From Simkaniaceae bacterium (lineage in GTDB: Bacteria; Chlamydiota; Chlamydiia; Chlamydiales; Simkaniaceae): a stretch of DNA of 35,775 nucleotides. This document shows positions 6,675 to 15,159 of the stretch, one piece after another (the stretch's first letter is position 1; the number at the start of each line of letters is the position of its first letter). The stretch covers positions 1 through 35,775 of the forward strand of contig JAPOVA010000011.1 of the NCBI GenBank assembly GCA_026708385.1, written 5' to 3'. The notes under the pieces were generated by a model. That model had not been told where the DNA came from and did no database searches. It worked only from the letters and a program-made list of their open reading frames with translations. The translations under genes were made by a program, and so were the position numbers.

Positions 6675-8735
6675 CTACTCGGCTCGGGGCGCCAAGGAAG
6701 ATGATTGTCTGTTGATCTGCCGGGGCATCCGGGAGGCCAACAGGGACGCGATGCTCACATGCCCCCCGTCCCCGGCATATGCAAGTGCCGTCCGGCCCTC
6801 ATAGCTACGGCGAGTTACCCCTTCGGGATCGCTCTCCGCAAGCCTTATGACGATTTTTTGATGCCCGCCACCGGCCGCAACCATCAGCGCCGTACACCCT
6901 TTCCTGTTGGCTCGCGTTACATCGACATCGGGGGAGCGACGAATCAACCGTTGTACGATCTCTTCATGTCCGTTTTGAGCCGCAAGTATAAGTGCCGTAT
7001 CACGGGTGACCGGATCGGCGGCGTTCGGGTCGATACTCGCATCTCGCAACGCTTTCTCGACCTCTTCCACACTCCCCTTACGGCTTGCCTCCCTTAGCGT
7101 CTCGGCTCCTTTTCTGTTGACGGGATCGTTGGCAAAAAGCTCCTTGACCTCCCGATTCAAACGTTCCCCTTTCCCCGATACGGGGAAGCCCTTCTCCTCA
7201 ATACGTAGGAGTGTCTCACTACTTATGACGGCCCCGTGGGTGTGAAGTAATCGTACGATGTCCGTACGCCCCCATCGAGCCGCAATGACAATCGGGGGAT
7301 CCGATCCTTCGGGGGTAGACGGATTGACATCGGCGCCACGATGAATGAGCAACCGCACGACTCCTATATGTCCCTCCGCGATCGCTACGTTCAGTGCCGA
7401 CCATTTTCCGGATGCGATACCCTCATTGCTTACGTGTATCGGGCTACCGCAATCCAAAAGCAGTTTGACGGTATCCGTATGCCCTCCTCGGCTTGCAAGG
7501 ACCAAAGGCGACCGTTCCTCCCCGTCCACTCGGTATATCCCCTTGAATGCGAGGTCATACTGCAAAAACAGTGCGACTATTTCCGTGTGCCCCTTCCGAA
7601 CCGCCTCTATAAACGGTGTCGACCGTCTTCCCTTCCCGAAACGATTGATGGCACCGGCAGCGTCGTACGTAACGGCAAGTAAATGCTTTACGACATTGAT
7701 GTGTCCGCGTTGACTCGCACACGAGAGGGCCGTCCGTCCCCATATGTTCTCCCCATCCGGCTTGTCGACACCGTATTCCTCGAGCGTGACCAACCATCGC
7801 ACGGTTTCCACGCGACCTTCCCCGGCTGCGAGTGTGAGTGCCGTATCTTCCTCTTGCACCGTTTTGGCTGTGACCACGCACCGGTTATGCTCGTAAAGTA
7901 GTTGTGCAATTTCCGTAGATCCGTCTTTACAAGCACGGAGAAACGGGGTCATGCCGTCGTTATCGGTTACCGTAAGGTCAAGGGATCCGCTTTCCACGAG
8001 TTCTTTGACTTGTTCCGTATCTGCCGCGATCACTGCCCGCATCAGCTCTCCGCGGTCTTCTTCATCGAAGGTATTCGGATCCGATACCCCCTCCTCTCTT
8101 GCTTCTTCCGCGTGTACCGTAAGGTCAAGGGATCCGCTTTCCACGAGTTCTTTGACTTGTTCCGTATCTGCCGCGATCACTGCCCGCATCAGCTCTCCGC
8201 GGTCTTCTTCATCGAAGGTATTCGGATCCGATACCCCCTCCTCTCTTGCTTCTTCCGCGTGTACCGTAAGGTCAAGGGATCCGCTTTCCACGAGTTCTTT
8301 GACTTGTTCCGTATCTGCCGCGATCACTGCCCGCATCAGCTCTCCGCGGTCTTCTTCATCGAAGGTATCCGGATCCGATACCCCCTCCTCTCTTGCTTCT
8401 TCCGCGTGGGGGGGATCTCCTTCTCTCACCCCCCGTGCGTATCCCGAGATCGATGCGAGTAGGTCGAGTAGGAGACCCGCTACGGTGCCGCACGCCGCAC
8501 CGATTGTCGCTCCCGCCAACGCCCCGGGAAGCAGTGCGACGACGGTTCCGATTGCGGCGCCTATGGCCATACCCGATACGAGACCCGTAAACGTACAGCT
8601 TCTGAAGTAGTCGACGCTAAAGCCGTGAACTCTCCCTGTCGGATCTGCGGGAGAGGTGCCGATCACGCCGGGACGCGAGAGACCCCCCGCATCACCCTGC
8701 TCCATACAACAGTGACGGATAAAAGAAACACTCAT
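6675..8735 (-). CDS. Ankyrin-repeat protein with N-terminal glycine-zipper membrane hairpin (array member 1)
   Basis: This 686-residue protein is the smallest and last of five minus-strand paralogues. Residues 1-45 form a leader shared with the others (HCCMEQGDAGG-type). Residues about 48-97 are hydrophobic with many small-residue GxxxG steps, and should form a two-helix membrane hairpin. Three nearly identical 49-residue units follow, each an acidic linker plus the first half of an ankyrin unit. Then come about eleven ankyrin repeats with TALxLAAxxGHxEIVxxLL signatures, broken by a linker containing NDPVNRKGAE and NAADP. The ATG start follows AGGAGGGAGGA. Its promoter carries the TACCAT module shared by four array members. 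I infer a secreted, membrane-anchored protein-interaction scaffold. No enzymatic domain is visible. Confidence 0.88.
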   Translation of the reverse strand: MSVSFIRHCCMEQGDAGGLSRPGVIGTSPADPTGRVHGFSVDYFRSCTFTGLVSGMAIGAAIGTVVALLPGALAGATIGAACGTVAGLLLDLLASISGYARGVREGDPPHAEEAREEGVSDPDTFDEEDRGELMRAVIAADTEQVKELVESGSLDLTVHAEEAREEGVSDPNTFDEEDRGELMRAVIAADTEQVKELVESGSLDLTVHAEEAREEGVSDPNTFDEEDRGELMRAVIAADTEQVKELVESGSLDLTVTDNDGMTPFLRACKDGSTEIAQLLYEHNRCVVTAKTVQEEDTALTLAAGEGRVETVRWLVTLEEYGVDKPDGENIWGRTALSCASQRGHINVVKHLLAVTYDAAGAINRFGKGRRSTPFIEAVRKGHTEIVALFLQYDLAFKGIYRVDGEERSPLVLASRGGHTDTVKLLLDCGSPIHVSNEGIASGKWSALNVAIAEGHIGVVRLLIHRGADVNPSTPEGSDPPIVIAARWGRTDIVRLLHTHGAVISSETLLRIEEKGFPVSGKGERLNREVKELFANDPVNRKGAETLREASRKGSVEEVEKALRDASIDPNAADPVTRDTALILAAQNGHEEIVQRLIRRSPDVDVTRANRKGCTALMVAAGGGHQKIVIRLAESDPEGVTRRSYEGRTALAYAGDGGHVSIASLLASRMPRQINRQSSSLAPRAE
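7968..8408 (-). repeat. Three tandem 147-bp repeats inside ankyrin gene 1
   Basis: Units occupy 7968-8114, 8115-8261 and 8262-8408. The first two appear identical. The third has a C instead of T at 8369, changing Asn to Asp. The length is an exact multiple of three, so each copy adds 49 residues (HAEEAREEGVSD to SGSLDLTV) without a frameshift. Near-identity at synonymous positions points to very recent duplication. Confidence 0.95.
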
Positions 8736-8766
8736 AACGACCTGTCCTCCCTCCTTTACGGTTGCG

Positions 8767-8796
8767 ATGGTACACCATCTTCGTGCGATGAGGCAA
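8767..8796 (-). promoter_or_regulatory. Shared ankyrin-array promoter module, gene 1
   Basis: On the minus strand TTGCCT (8791-8796), an 18-base spacer and TACCAT (8767-8772), with a short A-run upstream. The -10 lies in the dyad ATGG-TGTA-CCAT (8767-8778). The predicted leader is about 25 bases and contains the Shine-Dalgarno AGGAGGGAGGA. Confidence 0.6.
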
Positions 8797-9192
8797 TGGG
8801 TTTTTCCTAAATGCCCGGAACTCGGGATTTCGGGATGCGGCGCAACGATCGCGTCCGCACATCAAGCCGGGTTCACACTACGCGAGAGCGTAGGTGCCCG
8901 AGGCCTCCCGAGCGAGTCGAATAGGGTATCGAGTCAACGGATTGCCGATTGCGTATGTCAAAGAACGCGGTGAGGCTACGGTTGAGACGATGGCAAGAGA
9001 AGGGGAATCGGGGGGGCAAAGGGAGGAGAGAAGGTCTCTCTTCCCTTTGCCCACAACAGACCCGAACATAAAGAAGAAAAGCCGTGTCTCGCTCCCCCGG
9101 GTCGGTCACGATCTACACCGACAACGGAGTCGCATTCTCCGGAACGACAGGGCGCTGCGAAAACAACGGGTCCGACAAGGCGATACGATTCC
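8797..9192. other. Intergenic spacer between ankyrin genes 1 and 2
   Basis: I see no convincing gene. The short frames here lack ribosome sites and family resemblance. The only strong structure is the hairpin at 9014-9052, listed separately. Confidence 0.6.
9014..9052 (-). terminator. Strong 18-bp hairpin downstream of ankyrin gene 2
   Basis: Arms 9014-9031 and 9035-9052 pair over 18 positions with one mismatch around a three-base loop (GGGCAAAGGGAGGAGAGA against its inverted copy). It lies about 140 bases beyond the stop of ankyrin gene 2. There is no T-tract on either side, so it is not a textbook intrinsic terminator. It could be an RNA 3'-end stabiliser or a recombination remnant. Confidence 0.5.
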
Positions 9193-11469
9193 CTAAATGC
9201 CGACCATGCTCATATTCTTCCCGGGTATGTTGTATTGTAATGCAAAGGAGGCGACCCGTTTCCGTCGTTCTTGGTTGAACGCCTTGCCGAACAGTACCAC
9301 AAGCAATCGTACGGAGTCTCCGCATTTTTCCGCGATTGCGCGCGTAAGCATCTCATCCATATCGTCTAATCCCATGCCGACTTTCGATCCGATTTCCATC
9401 GATCCGATTTCCATCGATCCGATTTCCATCACAAGTGGCGTTATTCCCAAGATACCGGCATCACTCGACCCGCAGGAAACATCGCGCATGTTGCGGATCT
9501 CGGAGAGCAATAGCTCTACGATTGTTTCATGCCCTACCGAGATGGCGTACATGAGCGCCGTCCATTGCCTATTGTTCCGGCGTAACAACGATGCGCCGGA
9601 ATCGATCAGTACGAGCAGTTTGACGACTTCCTCCCGTCCCCCCTTGGCTGCCGACATGAGTGCCGTATTCCCCGACTGATCGGCTCGAGCGACGTCGATA
9701 CCGGGGGCACCGAGTAACCGTCGCACCACTTCCGTGTGTCCGTTTTCGGCCGCAAGCATAAGAGTCGTTTGGCGAGTTTTCGGATCAGCGGCATTCACAT
9801 CAATATCTTTGTTTGCCAATCCCTTTTCAATTGCCTCCACATTTCCGCAACGACCCGCCTCCCTCAGCTCCTCGGCTCCTTTGCGATCCACGGGATCCTT
9901 GGCGAGAAGCTCCTCGATCAGTTGCACGGTGCGTACATGCCCGTTTGCCTCAGCGCAATGAAGTGCCGTACGTCCTCCGTAACCGTCACGCTTGAGGTCG
10001 GCTCCGTGGTAGTGAAGTAACCGTACGATCTCCGTGTATCCTTTTCCGGCAGCGACGATAACCGGAGTATTTCTCGATGGGGAAAGAGTCCGATTCACGT
10101 TGGCACCACGATGAAGGAACAGTCGGACGATCTCTATGTGTCCTTTTTCCACTGCGATGTCCAATGCCGTCCTCCCCTGATGATCGGTAACATGCACCGA
10201 AGCTCCGAAGTCCGAAAGCAACTCGGCGGTGTCCGTATATCCTTCTCGGCTCGCAAGCATCAGCGGTGACCATCCGAGACCGGACTTTGTATGTGGTCCT
10301 CCCAACGTAGGATTGATACGCAAAAACAGCCGAATCGCCTCCGTATATCCTAGGGAAGCGGCCCTCGTAAACAGCGTGGACCCGTTTGTATCGGTGCAAC
10401 TGATTGCAAGGTCGGGATCTTGCGCGGAGGAAAGTAGTATCTTTAAGATATCCGTCCTCTCGTAGCGGATTGCAGTCGCAAGCATTGCCGGTAGCAGTTT
10501 ACCCTTCCGGCGTGTGCCGGCGAGGTAGACTTCGGATAACCATCGCACGGTTTCCGGATGATTGTTGGCGACCGCAAGCAGGTGGGCCCGTTCTTCTTTC
10601 CTTTCCTCCAACGCACATCCTTTCCGTGCCGAGGACTTCGCATGAAGTAGTTGCGCCGCATCCGTATGCCCGTTTGCACACGCGTATGCAAACGCCGTCA
10701 TGCGATTCCGACGATCCTCCGGTTGCATACGGGCGGTACCTATCGCGGCACCTTCGTCTATGAGCAATCGGATGATCTCACAACACCCCTCCGCACTCGC
10801 AAGCATCAATGCGGTCTTTCCGGAAGCGTCGCTTTCGGACAGGTCAACCCCGCAGGAAGTGATCAACCACGATACGATGTGCGCGTGTCTTTTTTCGACC
10901 GCCGACATAAGCGCCCGGAACATATCGGTCTTGTTCGGTCTCTTCGCTTCATAGAGAAGCCGAGCGATAGACTCATGTCCCCCGCTACAAGCATAGAGAA
11001 ACGGTGTCATGTTGTCTTTCGCGTTGGCCGTCGTAAGGTCAACGAATCCGTTTTTCAACAGTCTCTTAACTCTTTCGAAGTCTGCTGCGAGTACTGCCCG
11101 CATCAACTCCGTCAGCCCTTCTTCATCGGTGGTATTCGGATCCGTCGCATCTCCGTTTACGTGAAAATCCTCTCCACCCCCTTGTTTATCCGAAGGTCGT
11201 TGTGCGTTGAGCGAGACACCCGTTAAGGTGCCACACGTTGCACCGACCGCGCCTCCCAACAACGCTCCGGGTAGCGATGCGACGGCGCTTCCGATCGCAA
11301 CACCTATCGTCGTGCCCGATACGAAACCGGCAAGTGCATACCGTCTGAGGTATCCGATACCGAAAGCCCGGATTCTTCTTGCGGAAGAGGTGTCGGCTAC
11401 GGTAGAACGCGAGGCGCCCCCCGTATCACCCTGTGTCATACAGCAGTGACAAACAAAATATACATTCAC
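9193..11469 (-). CDS. Ankyrin-repeat protein with N-terminal glycine-zipper membrane hairpin (array member 2)
   Basis: The 758-residue protein shares its leader (HCCMTQGDTGG), the membrane hairpin (about residues 47-92, AGFVSGTTIGVAIG-type steps) and the acidic TDEEGLTELMRAVLAAD cap with its neighbours. About 16 ankyrin units follow in the same order as in the paralogues, including GWSPLMLASREGYTDTAELL and the linker KDPVDRKGAEELREAGR. Near the C-terminus the pentapeptide MEIGS occurs three times in tandem, encoded by a 15-bp repeat, after which the sequence loses the ankyrin pattern. The start is GTG at 11469, ten bases after GGAGG. Unlike its four relatives it lacks an obvious TACCAT promoter within 100 bases, so it may be read from gene 3 or from an AT-rich site near 11735. 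Function is inferred as a membrane-tethered interaction scaffold. Confidence 0.88.
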   Translation of the reverse strand: MNVYFVCHCCMTQGDTGGASRSTVADTSSARRIRAFGIGYLRRYALAGFVSGTTIGVAIGSAVASLPGALLGGAVGATCGTLTGVSLNAQRPSDKQGGGEDFHVNGDATDPNTTDEEGLTELMRAVLAADFERVKRLLKNGFVDLTTANAKDNMTPFLYACSGGHESIARLLYEAKRPNKTDMFRALMSAVEKRHAHIVSWLITSCGVDLSESDASGKTALMLASAEGCCEIIRLLIDEGAAIGTARMQPEDRRNRMTAFAYACANGHTDAAQLLHAKSSARKGCALEERKEERAHLLAVANNHPETVRWLSEVYLAGTRRKGKLLPAMLATAIRYERTDILKILLSSAQDPDLAISCTDTNGSTLFTRAASLGYTEAIRLFLRINPTLGGPHTKSGLGWSPLMLASREGYTDTAELLSDFGASVHVTDHQGRTALDIAVEKGHIEIVRLFLHRGANVNRTLSPSRNTPVIVAAGKGYTEIVRLLHYHGADLKRDGYGGRTALHCAEANGHVRTVQLIEELLAKDPVDRKGAEELREAGRCGNVEAIEKGLANKDIDVNAADPKTRQTTLMLAAENGHTEVVRRLLGAPGIDVARADQSGNTALMSAAKGGREEVVKLLVLIDSGASLLRRNNRQWTALMYAISVGHETIVELLLSEIRNMRDVSCGSSDAGILGITPLVMEIGSMEIGSMEIGSKVGMGLDDMDEMLTRAIAEKCGDSVRLLVVLFGKAFNQERRKRVASFALQYNIPGKNMSMVGI
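9386..9430 (-). repeat. Three perfect 15-bp tandem repeats in ankyrin gene 2
   Basis: GATCCGATTTCCATC occurs at 9386-9400, 9401-9415 and 9416-9430 on the plus strand and encodes MEIGS three times on the minus strand. It is a typical slippage-prone microrepeat that keeps the reading frame. Confidence 0.95.
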
Positions 11470-11977
11470 GACGACCTACCTCCGTTTTTCGTACAAAAGC
11501 GTATGCAAACGGGGCTAGGATATGTCATTTCCGAATACTAAACAACACCTCTTTCGAACAACTCCTGATGTAACCGTTGTGGTCATTCCCTTCGGTGGCA
11601 TTTTCCCGGGAGGTGGAAAGAAGTTTTCGTAGATTTTTTGAGGGTTGTCGGTACTTTTCGCTATTGAACTGCCAAACGAAGACCGAACCACAACGATATT
11701 TTTGATTTTTTCCGTGCACCCACAGTGAGATATTTTATAGTGCGTGTGTTGCCATGTATCACTCATACCCTTGTTACGACGGGACCGGCTAAACCGTTGA
11801 ACTACCCCACCCTCTCAACGGGCCACGCAATCGAGCCGTGCACATGTGCGGGGTGTGCATATGGTAGAGTCGCCCGGGTGTCGCCCGGCAACACGCACGA
11901 ACACGAGCAGCCGGATCGGGTCGGATATCCGGAAGGCCGTGTCCTTGTCCGTCCCCGAAAATCGACGCCGAAATCCG
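11470..11977. other. Intergenic spacer between ankyrin genes 2 and 3
   Basis: No convincing gene. A minus-strand frame at 11515-11766 starts with ATG but has no clear ribosome site or family resemblance. The stretch 11600-11760 is more AT-rich than its surroundings and includes TATAAA on the minus strand near 11735, a possible -10. A tRNA-like remnant lies at 11776-11812. Confidence 0.55.
11776..11812 (-). other. Possible tRNA-derived remnant
   Basis: Read on the minus strand, this stretch has a D-arm-like TAGTTCAACGGTTTAGCC joined directly to GTCCCGTCGT. The latter ten bases also occur in the 3' half of the tRNA-His gene at 21520-21593. The anticodon arm is missing, so it cannot be a working tRNA. 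It could be a deletion remnant or an integration scar, or a chance match. Confidence 0.25.
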
Positions 11978-14776
11978 TTACGTAGCCTCTTCTTTTTGCG
12001 GGGGGAGTTCTTTAGGGGAATCGAGGAGTGTGCGGATCAGTGTTGCGGTTTGATTCCGGTGACATATCTTGGCCGACTCCCATGCCGTTTGCCCGAGTCG
12101 ATTTCCCCGGGTTAGGTCGGCACCGGATGCAAAGAGCAACCGGACGATAGCATCGTGCCCCCCCGAAGCGGCAAGGATAGCCGGAGTGTTTTTTTCGGCA
12201 TCTCCGCAATTTACGTCGGCTCCGTATTTGATGAGCAATCGCACGGATTCCTCACATCCGCCTTTGGCTGCGAGAATAAGTGTCGAATTCTTATCGTCTT
12301 CCGATACGCCGGCACGCAAGAATAGCTTAAGAGTATCCGGTAACGAAACGGCAAACATACATGCCGTCCATCCACCGAACGCGCTCCGATAGGATAACCT
12401 TTCCTTCGGGACGACATCCAAAAGCCGTTCGACGATCTGTTCGTCTTTTCCGACCGCCAGCATGAGCGGCGTCATCCCCGAGATATCGGCACAACTCAAT
12501 CCGTGGGAAGCACCCGGCACGTTGTGGATCTTGGAGATCAACAGTTCCACGATCTCTCTACGTCTTCCTCGGACAGCACACGTAAGAGCCGTCCATCCCT
12601 TATGACTCCGGCGCAATATCAACGTGCTACCGCCCATATTCGCGAATAGCTCGACGATGTCCCGATACCCTTTGCGGGCCGCAAACATAAGAGGCGTCCG
12701 TCCCTGCCTATCGGATAGAGTTATGTCGGCCTCGAAGGGAGGGTCAACCAACTGTCGCACAGCCTCTATATGTCCGTTTTCGGCCGCAAGTATAAGTGCC
12801 GTCGTGCCGGTATCCGGATCGGCGGCATTGACGTCAATGCCCTTGCCTTTCGTCAATGCTTCCCTGATCGTTTTCAGATCCCCGATACGACTCGCCCCCC
12901 TCAGCTTTTCGGCCCCCCCTTTGTCGACGGGAATGTCAACGAGAAGATCATCGATCAATTGCAGAGTATTACGGCGATGATTCGCCTTGGCACGCTTACG
13001 CGCCGTACAGCCGAAGTGACCGGTACGCGTGAGATCGGCTCCGCGGTTCCGGAGGAACCGTACGACCTCCGTATGGCCGTTTTGAGCCGCTAAGATCATC
13101 GGAGAATTCTGCCCCGGGGGGTACGTCGGATCCGGTTCGGCACCGTGACCGATGAGCAGCTCTACGATCCCTACATGTCCGTTTTCGGCCGCAACGGTCA
13201 ATGCCGTTATTCCTCCGGCCCTTTGATCGGTATCGTCCGGAGGAGCGCCGCAATCCAAGAGTAGCTTGGCGGTGTCCGTATGCCCTTCCCGGCAGGCAAG
13301 CATCAACGGCGACCACCCGTCTCCGGATCGTTGGTGGAGACCCCTCAACGTAGGGTCGGTGTACAAAAATAACCGAATCACCTCCGTATGTCCTTCGTAG
13401 GCCGCACGCAGAAACAACGTCTTCCCTTCTTCATCCTCGGCACGATTGATCTCACCGGCGGCATCTTCCATATGGGCAAACAACTCCTCTACGACACCCG
13501 CCCACCCATGTTGCGTTGCAAACGTGAGTGCGGTCCATCCCCGTGCATCCTTCCGGTGCACGTCAACTTTGCAGATATCGAGCAACCACCGCACGGTTTC
13601 CACGTGACCACTGCCGGCTGCAAGCATCAGTGCCGCCTCCTCCGTTTTCGTCGTCGTGGTTTCGATCACACCCGGGCTTTGTGCGTACAATAGCTTCGCA
13701 ACCTCCGTATGCCCGTGCCGACATGCGTAGAGAAATGCCGTCCATCCTCTCTCTTTCGTGCCGGTATCCACCACCGGCACCCCTTTGTCCAAGAGCCATT
13801 TCACAACCTCCACCCACCCGCTTATACTCGCGGCCCTAAGTGCACCCTTCCCTCTGGTATCCGGTAGACCGGGATTGTGGCCGACCAACCACTGCATGAC
13901 CCGCACATGTCCTTTTCGCGCCGCGCATTTAAACCCCATTTCCATCCCCTCTATCTTTGTCTCCGTACCATCCGTGGTTGCCTTCTTCTCCGCGTACTCG
14001 TCGCAAAGCAGTCGTACCGCGTCCGTATGCCCGTTTTCACACGCATACACGAGCGCCGTTTTGTAATCATCCTCCGGATTGACTTTGTTGATCAAAGCAC
14101 CTGCCCCCACGAGTATCCGGATCACACCACATTGTCCTTCCGCACTTGCAAGCATCAACGGGGTCCTGCCGGAATCGTCGGAGAGGGAGACTCCGGCATT
14201 GCAGGAAGTGATCAACCACCGGACAACCCGCTCGTGCCCCCCTGTGACTGCCGACATAAGTGCCTCCGATACGACGGCTTCACTCGGATTTGCCTCTTCG
14301 TAGAGCAGTTGAGCATCGGATTCGTTCCCGTCCCTGCAAGCACGCAGGAACGCCTCCGGTCCGTCGTCCCCTTCACGATCTTTTTCGATGATCATCCGCC
14401 TCGCGGAGTCTCCTTTATCGACGGCATGCGGATCCGATGTCGACTCCCTTCTCGCGAGAGAACCCCTGCTCGCCCCCCGCGAGCTTCCCAAGGCCGATTT
14501 GAATAGGATCCCCATTACGGTGCCGCATGTTGCACCGGTCGCCGTTCCTACCAACGTCCCGGCCGATGTACGGGGGAGCAAAGCAACGACATTGCCGATC
14601 GCAGTGCCTATCGTTGCACCCGACACGAAACCCGCGAGGGCATACCATCCGAAGTGTGCGATACCGAAACCGTGAACCCTACCTGCGGAAGGGATGTCGG
14701 TTACGGCAGGAGAACGACGAGCGTCCCCCGTATCACCCCGCATCATGAAGTATTGATAGAGAAGAGAGATATCCAC
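11978..14776 (-). CDS. Ankyrin-repeat protein with N-terminal glycine-zipper membrane hairpin (array member 3)
   Basis: The 932-residue protein has the shared leader and hairpin (about residues 46-100, AGFVSGATIGTAIGNVVALL followed by a second glycine-rich helix). A basic stretch rich in Ser/Arg follows. About 22 ankyrin units come next, collinear with those of members 4 and 5, including GWSPLMLACREGHTDTAKLL, ENGHVGIVELLIGHGAE and the linker PVDKGGAEKLRGASR then NAADP. Late units (ADISGMTPLMLAVGK, RLLDVVPKERLSYRS) are closest to member 5, suggesting these two are sister copies. The start is GTG at 14776 preceded by AGGGGA. The TACCAT promoter module lies about 50 bases upstream. No catalytic domain or eukaryotic targeting box is visible. 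The role as an inclusion-membrane or secreted effector is inferred. Confidence 0.88.
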   Translation of the reverse strand: MDISLLYQYFMMRGDTGDARRSPAVTDIPSAGRVHGFGIAHFGWYALAGFVSGATIGTAIGNVVALLPRTSAGTLVGTATGATCGTVMGILFKSALGSSRGASRGSLARRESTSDPHAVDKGDSARRMIIEKDREGDDGPEAFLRACRDGNESDAQLLYEEANPSEAVVSEALMSAVTGGHERVVRWLITSCNAGVSLSDDSGRTPLMLASAEGQCGVIRILVGAGALINKVNPEDDYKTALVYACENGHTDAVRLLCDEYAEKKATTDGTETKIEGMEMGFKCAARKGHVRVMQWLVGHNPGLPDTRGKGALRAASISGWVEVVKWLLDKGVPVVDTGTKERGWTAFLYACRHGHTEVAKLLYAQSPGVIETTTTKTEEAALMLAAGSGHVETVRWLLDICKVDVHRKDARGWTALTFATQHGWAGVVEELFAHMEDAAGEINRAEDEEGKTLFLRAAYEGHTEVIRLFLYTDPTLRGLHQRSGDGWSPLMLACREGHTDTAKLLLDCGAPPDDTDQRAGGITALTVAAENGHVGIVELLIGHGAEPDPTYPPGQNSPMILAAQNGHTEVVRFLRNRGADLTRTGHFGCTARKRAKANHRRNTLQLIDDLLVDIPVDKGGAEKLRGASRIGDLKTIREALTKGKGIDVNAADPDTGTTALILAAENGHIEAVRQLVDPPFEADITLSDRQGRTPLMFAARKGYRDIVELFANMGGSTLILRRSHKGWTALTCAVRGRRREIVELLISKIHNVPGASHGLSCADISGMTPLMLAVGKDEQIVERLLDVVPKERLSYRSAFGGWTACMFAVSLPDTLKLFLRAGVSEDDKNSTLILAAKGGCEESVRLLIKYGADVNCGDAEKNTPAILAASGGHDAIVRLLFASGADLTRGNRLGQTAWESAKICHRNQTATLIRTLLDSPKELPPQKEEAT

Positions 14777-14824
14777 GGCAATTCATCCCCTGTTTCGGTC
14801 GAAGAGAGACCCGATTCGCGGGCC

Positions 14825-14854
14825 ATGGTACGCTATCCCCGACGATGTAAGCAA
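14825..14854 (-). promoter_or_regulatory. Shared ankyrin-array promoter module, gene 3
   Basis: On the minus strand TTGCTT (14849-14854), an 18-base spacer and TACCAT (14825-14830), with a nine-base A-tract directly upstream of the -35. The dyad is imperfect here (ATAG-CGTA-CCAT). Confidence 0.6.
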
Positions 14855-15159
14855 ATTTTTTTTTGCAGGATCTCGGAAAAAATATCCCGAACGTAGCAGT
14901 GTGATCGAGATGTCTCACGTAACGGCCTCTCCGGCAAACCCGTCATATTCGGATTCCGAGTCATGATCGTTCGGGGGAGTCGTCTCCGGAATCGGAGGAG
15001 ACCACGGTGTGCTTTTCCGGACATCCGGACCGTTTGTCCGATGCAAGGGGAAGGGGCGATCTCGCTATCTCCCCGTTCGCAAGTTGCGTACATCGTACGG
15101 GCCACTCAACCGCTACCCTTCCGTGTGAGGAGGTAGGTCGTATGAAAGGTTGCGGTGTT
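14855..15159. other. Intergenic spacer between ankyrin genes 3 and 4
   Basis: No convincing gene. The plus strand holds GGAGGTAGGTCGT at 15129-15141, identical over 13 bases to the ribosome-binding leader of ankyrin gene 2. It is followed at once by an ATG and a 23-codon frame that runs antisense into the end of gene 4. This may be a relic of an inverted ankyrin-gene start. Confidence 0.45.

Noticed and set aside
7902-8610. Long plus-strand frames (186 and 219 codons) across the 147-bp repeats
   Set aside because: They are antisense readings of ankyrin gene 1. Repeats of a multiple of three bases keep all frames open.
11770-11783. TTGTTACGAC resembling the conserved 3' end of 16S rRNA
   Set aside because: Only about 12 bases match and no rRNA sequence surrounds them; most likely chance.
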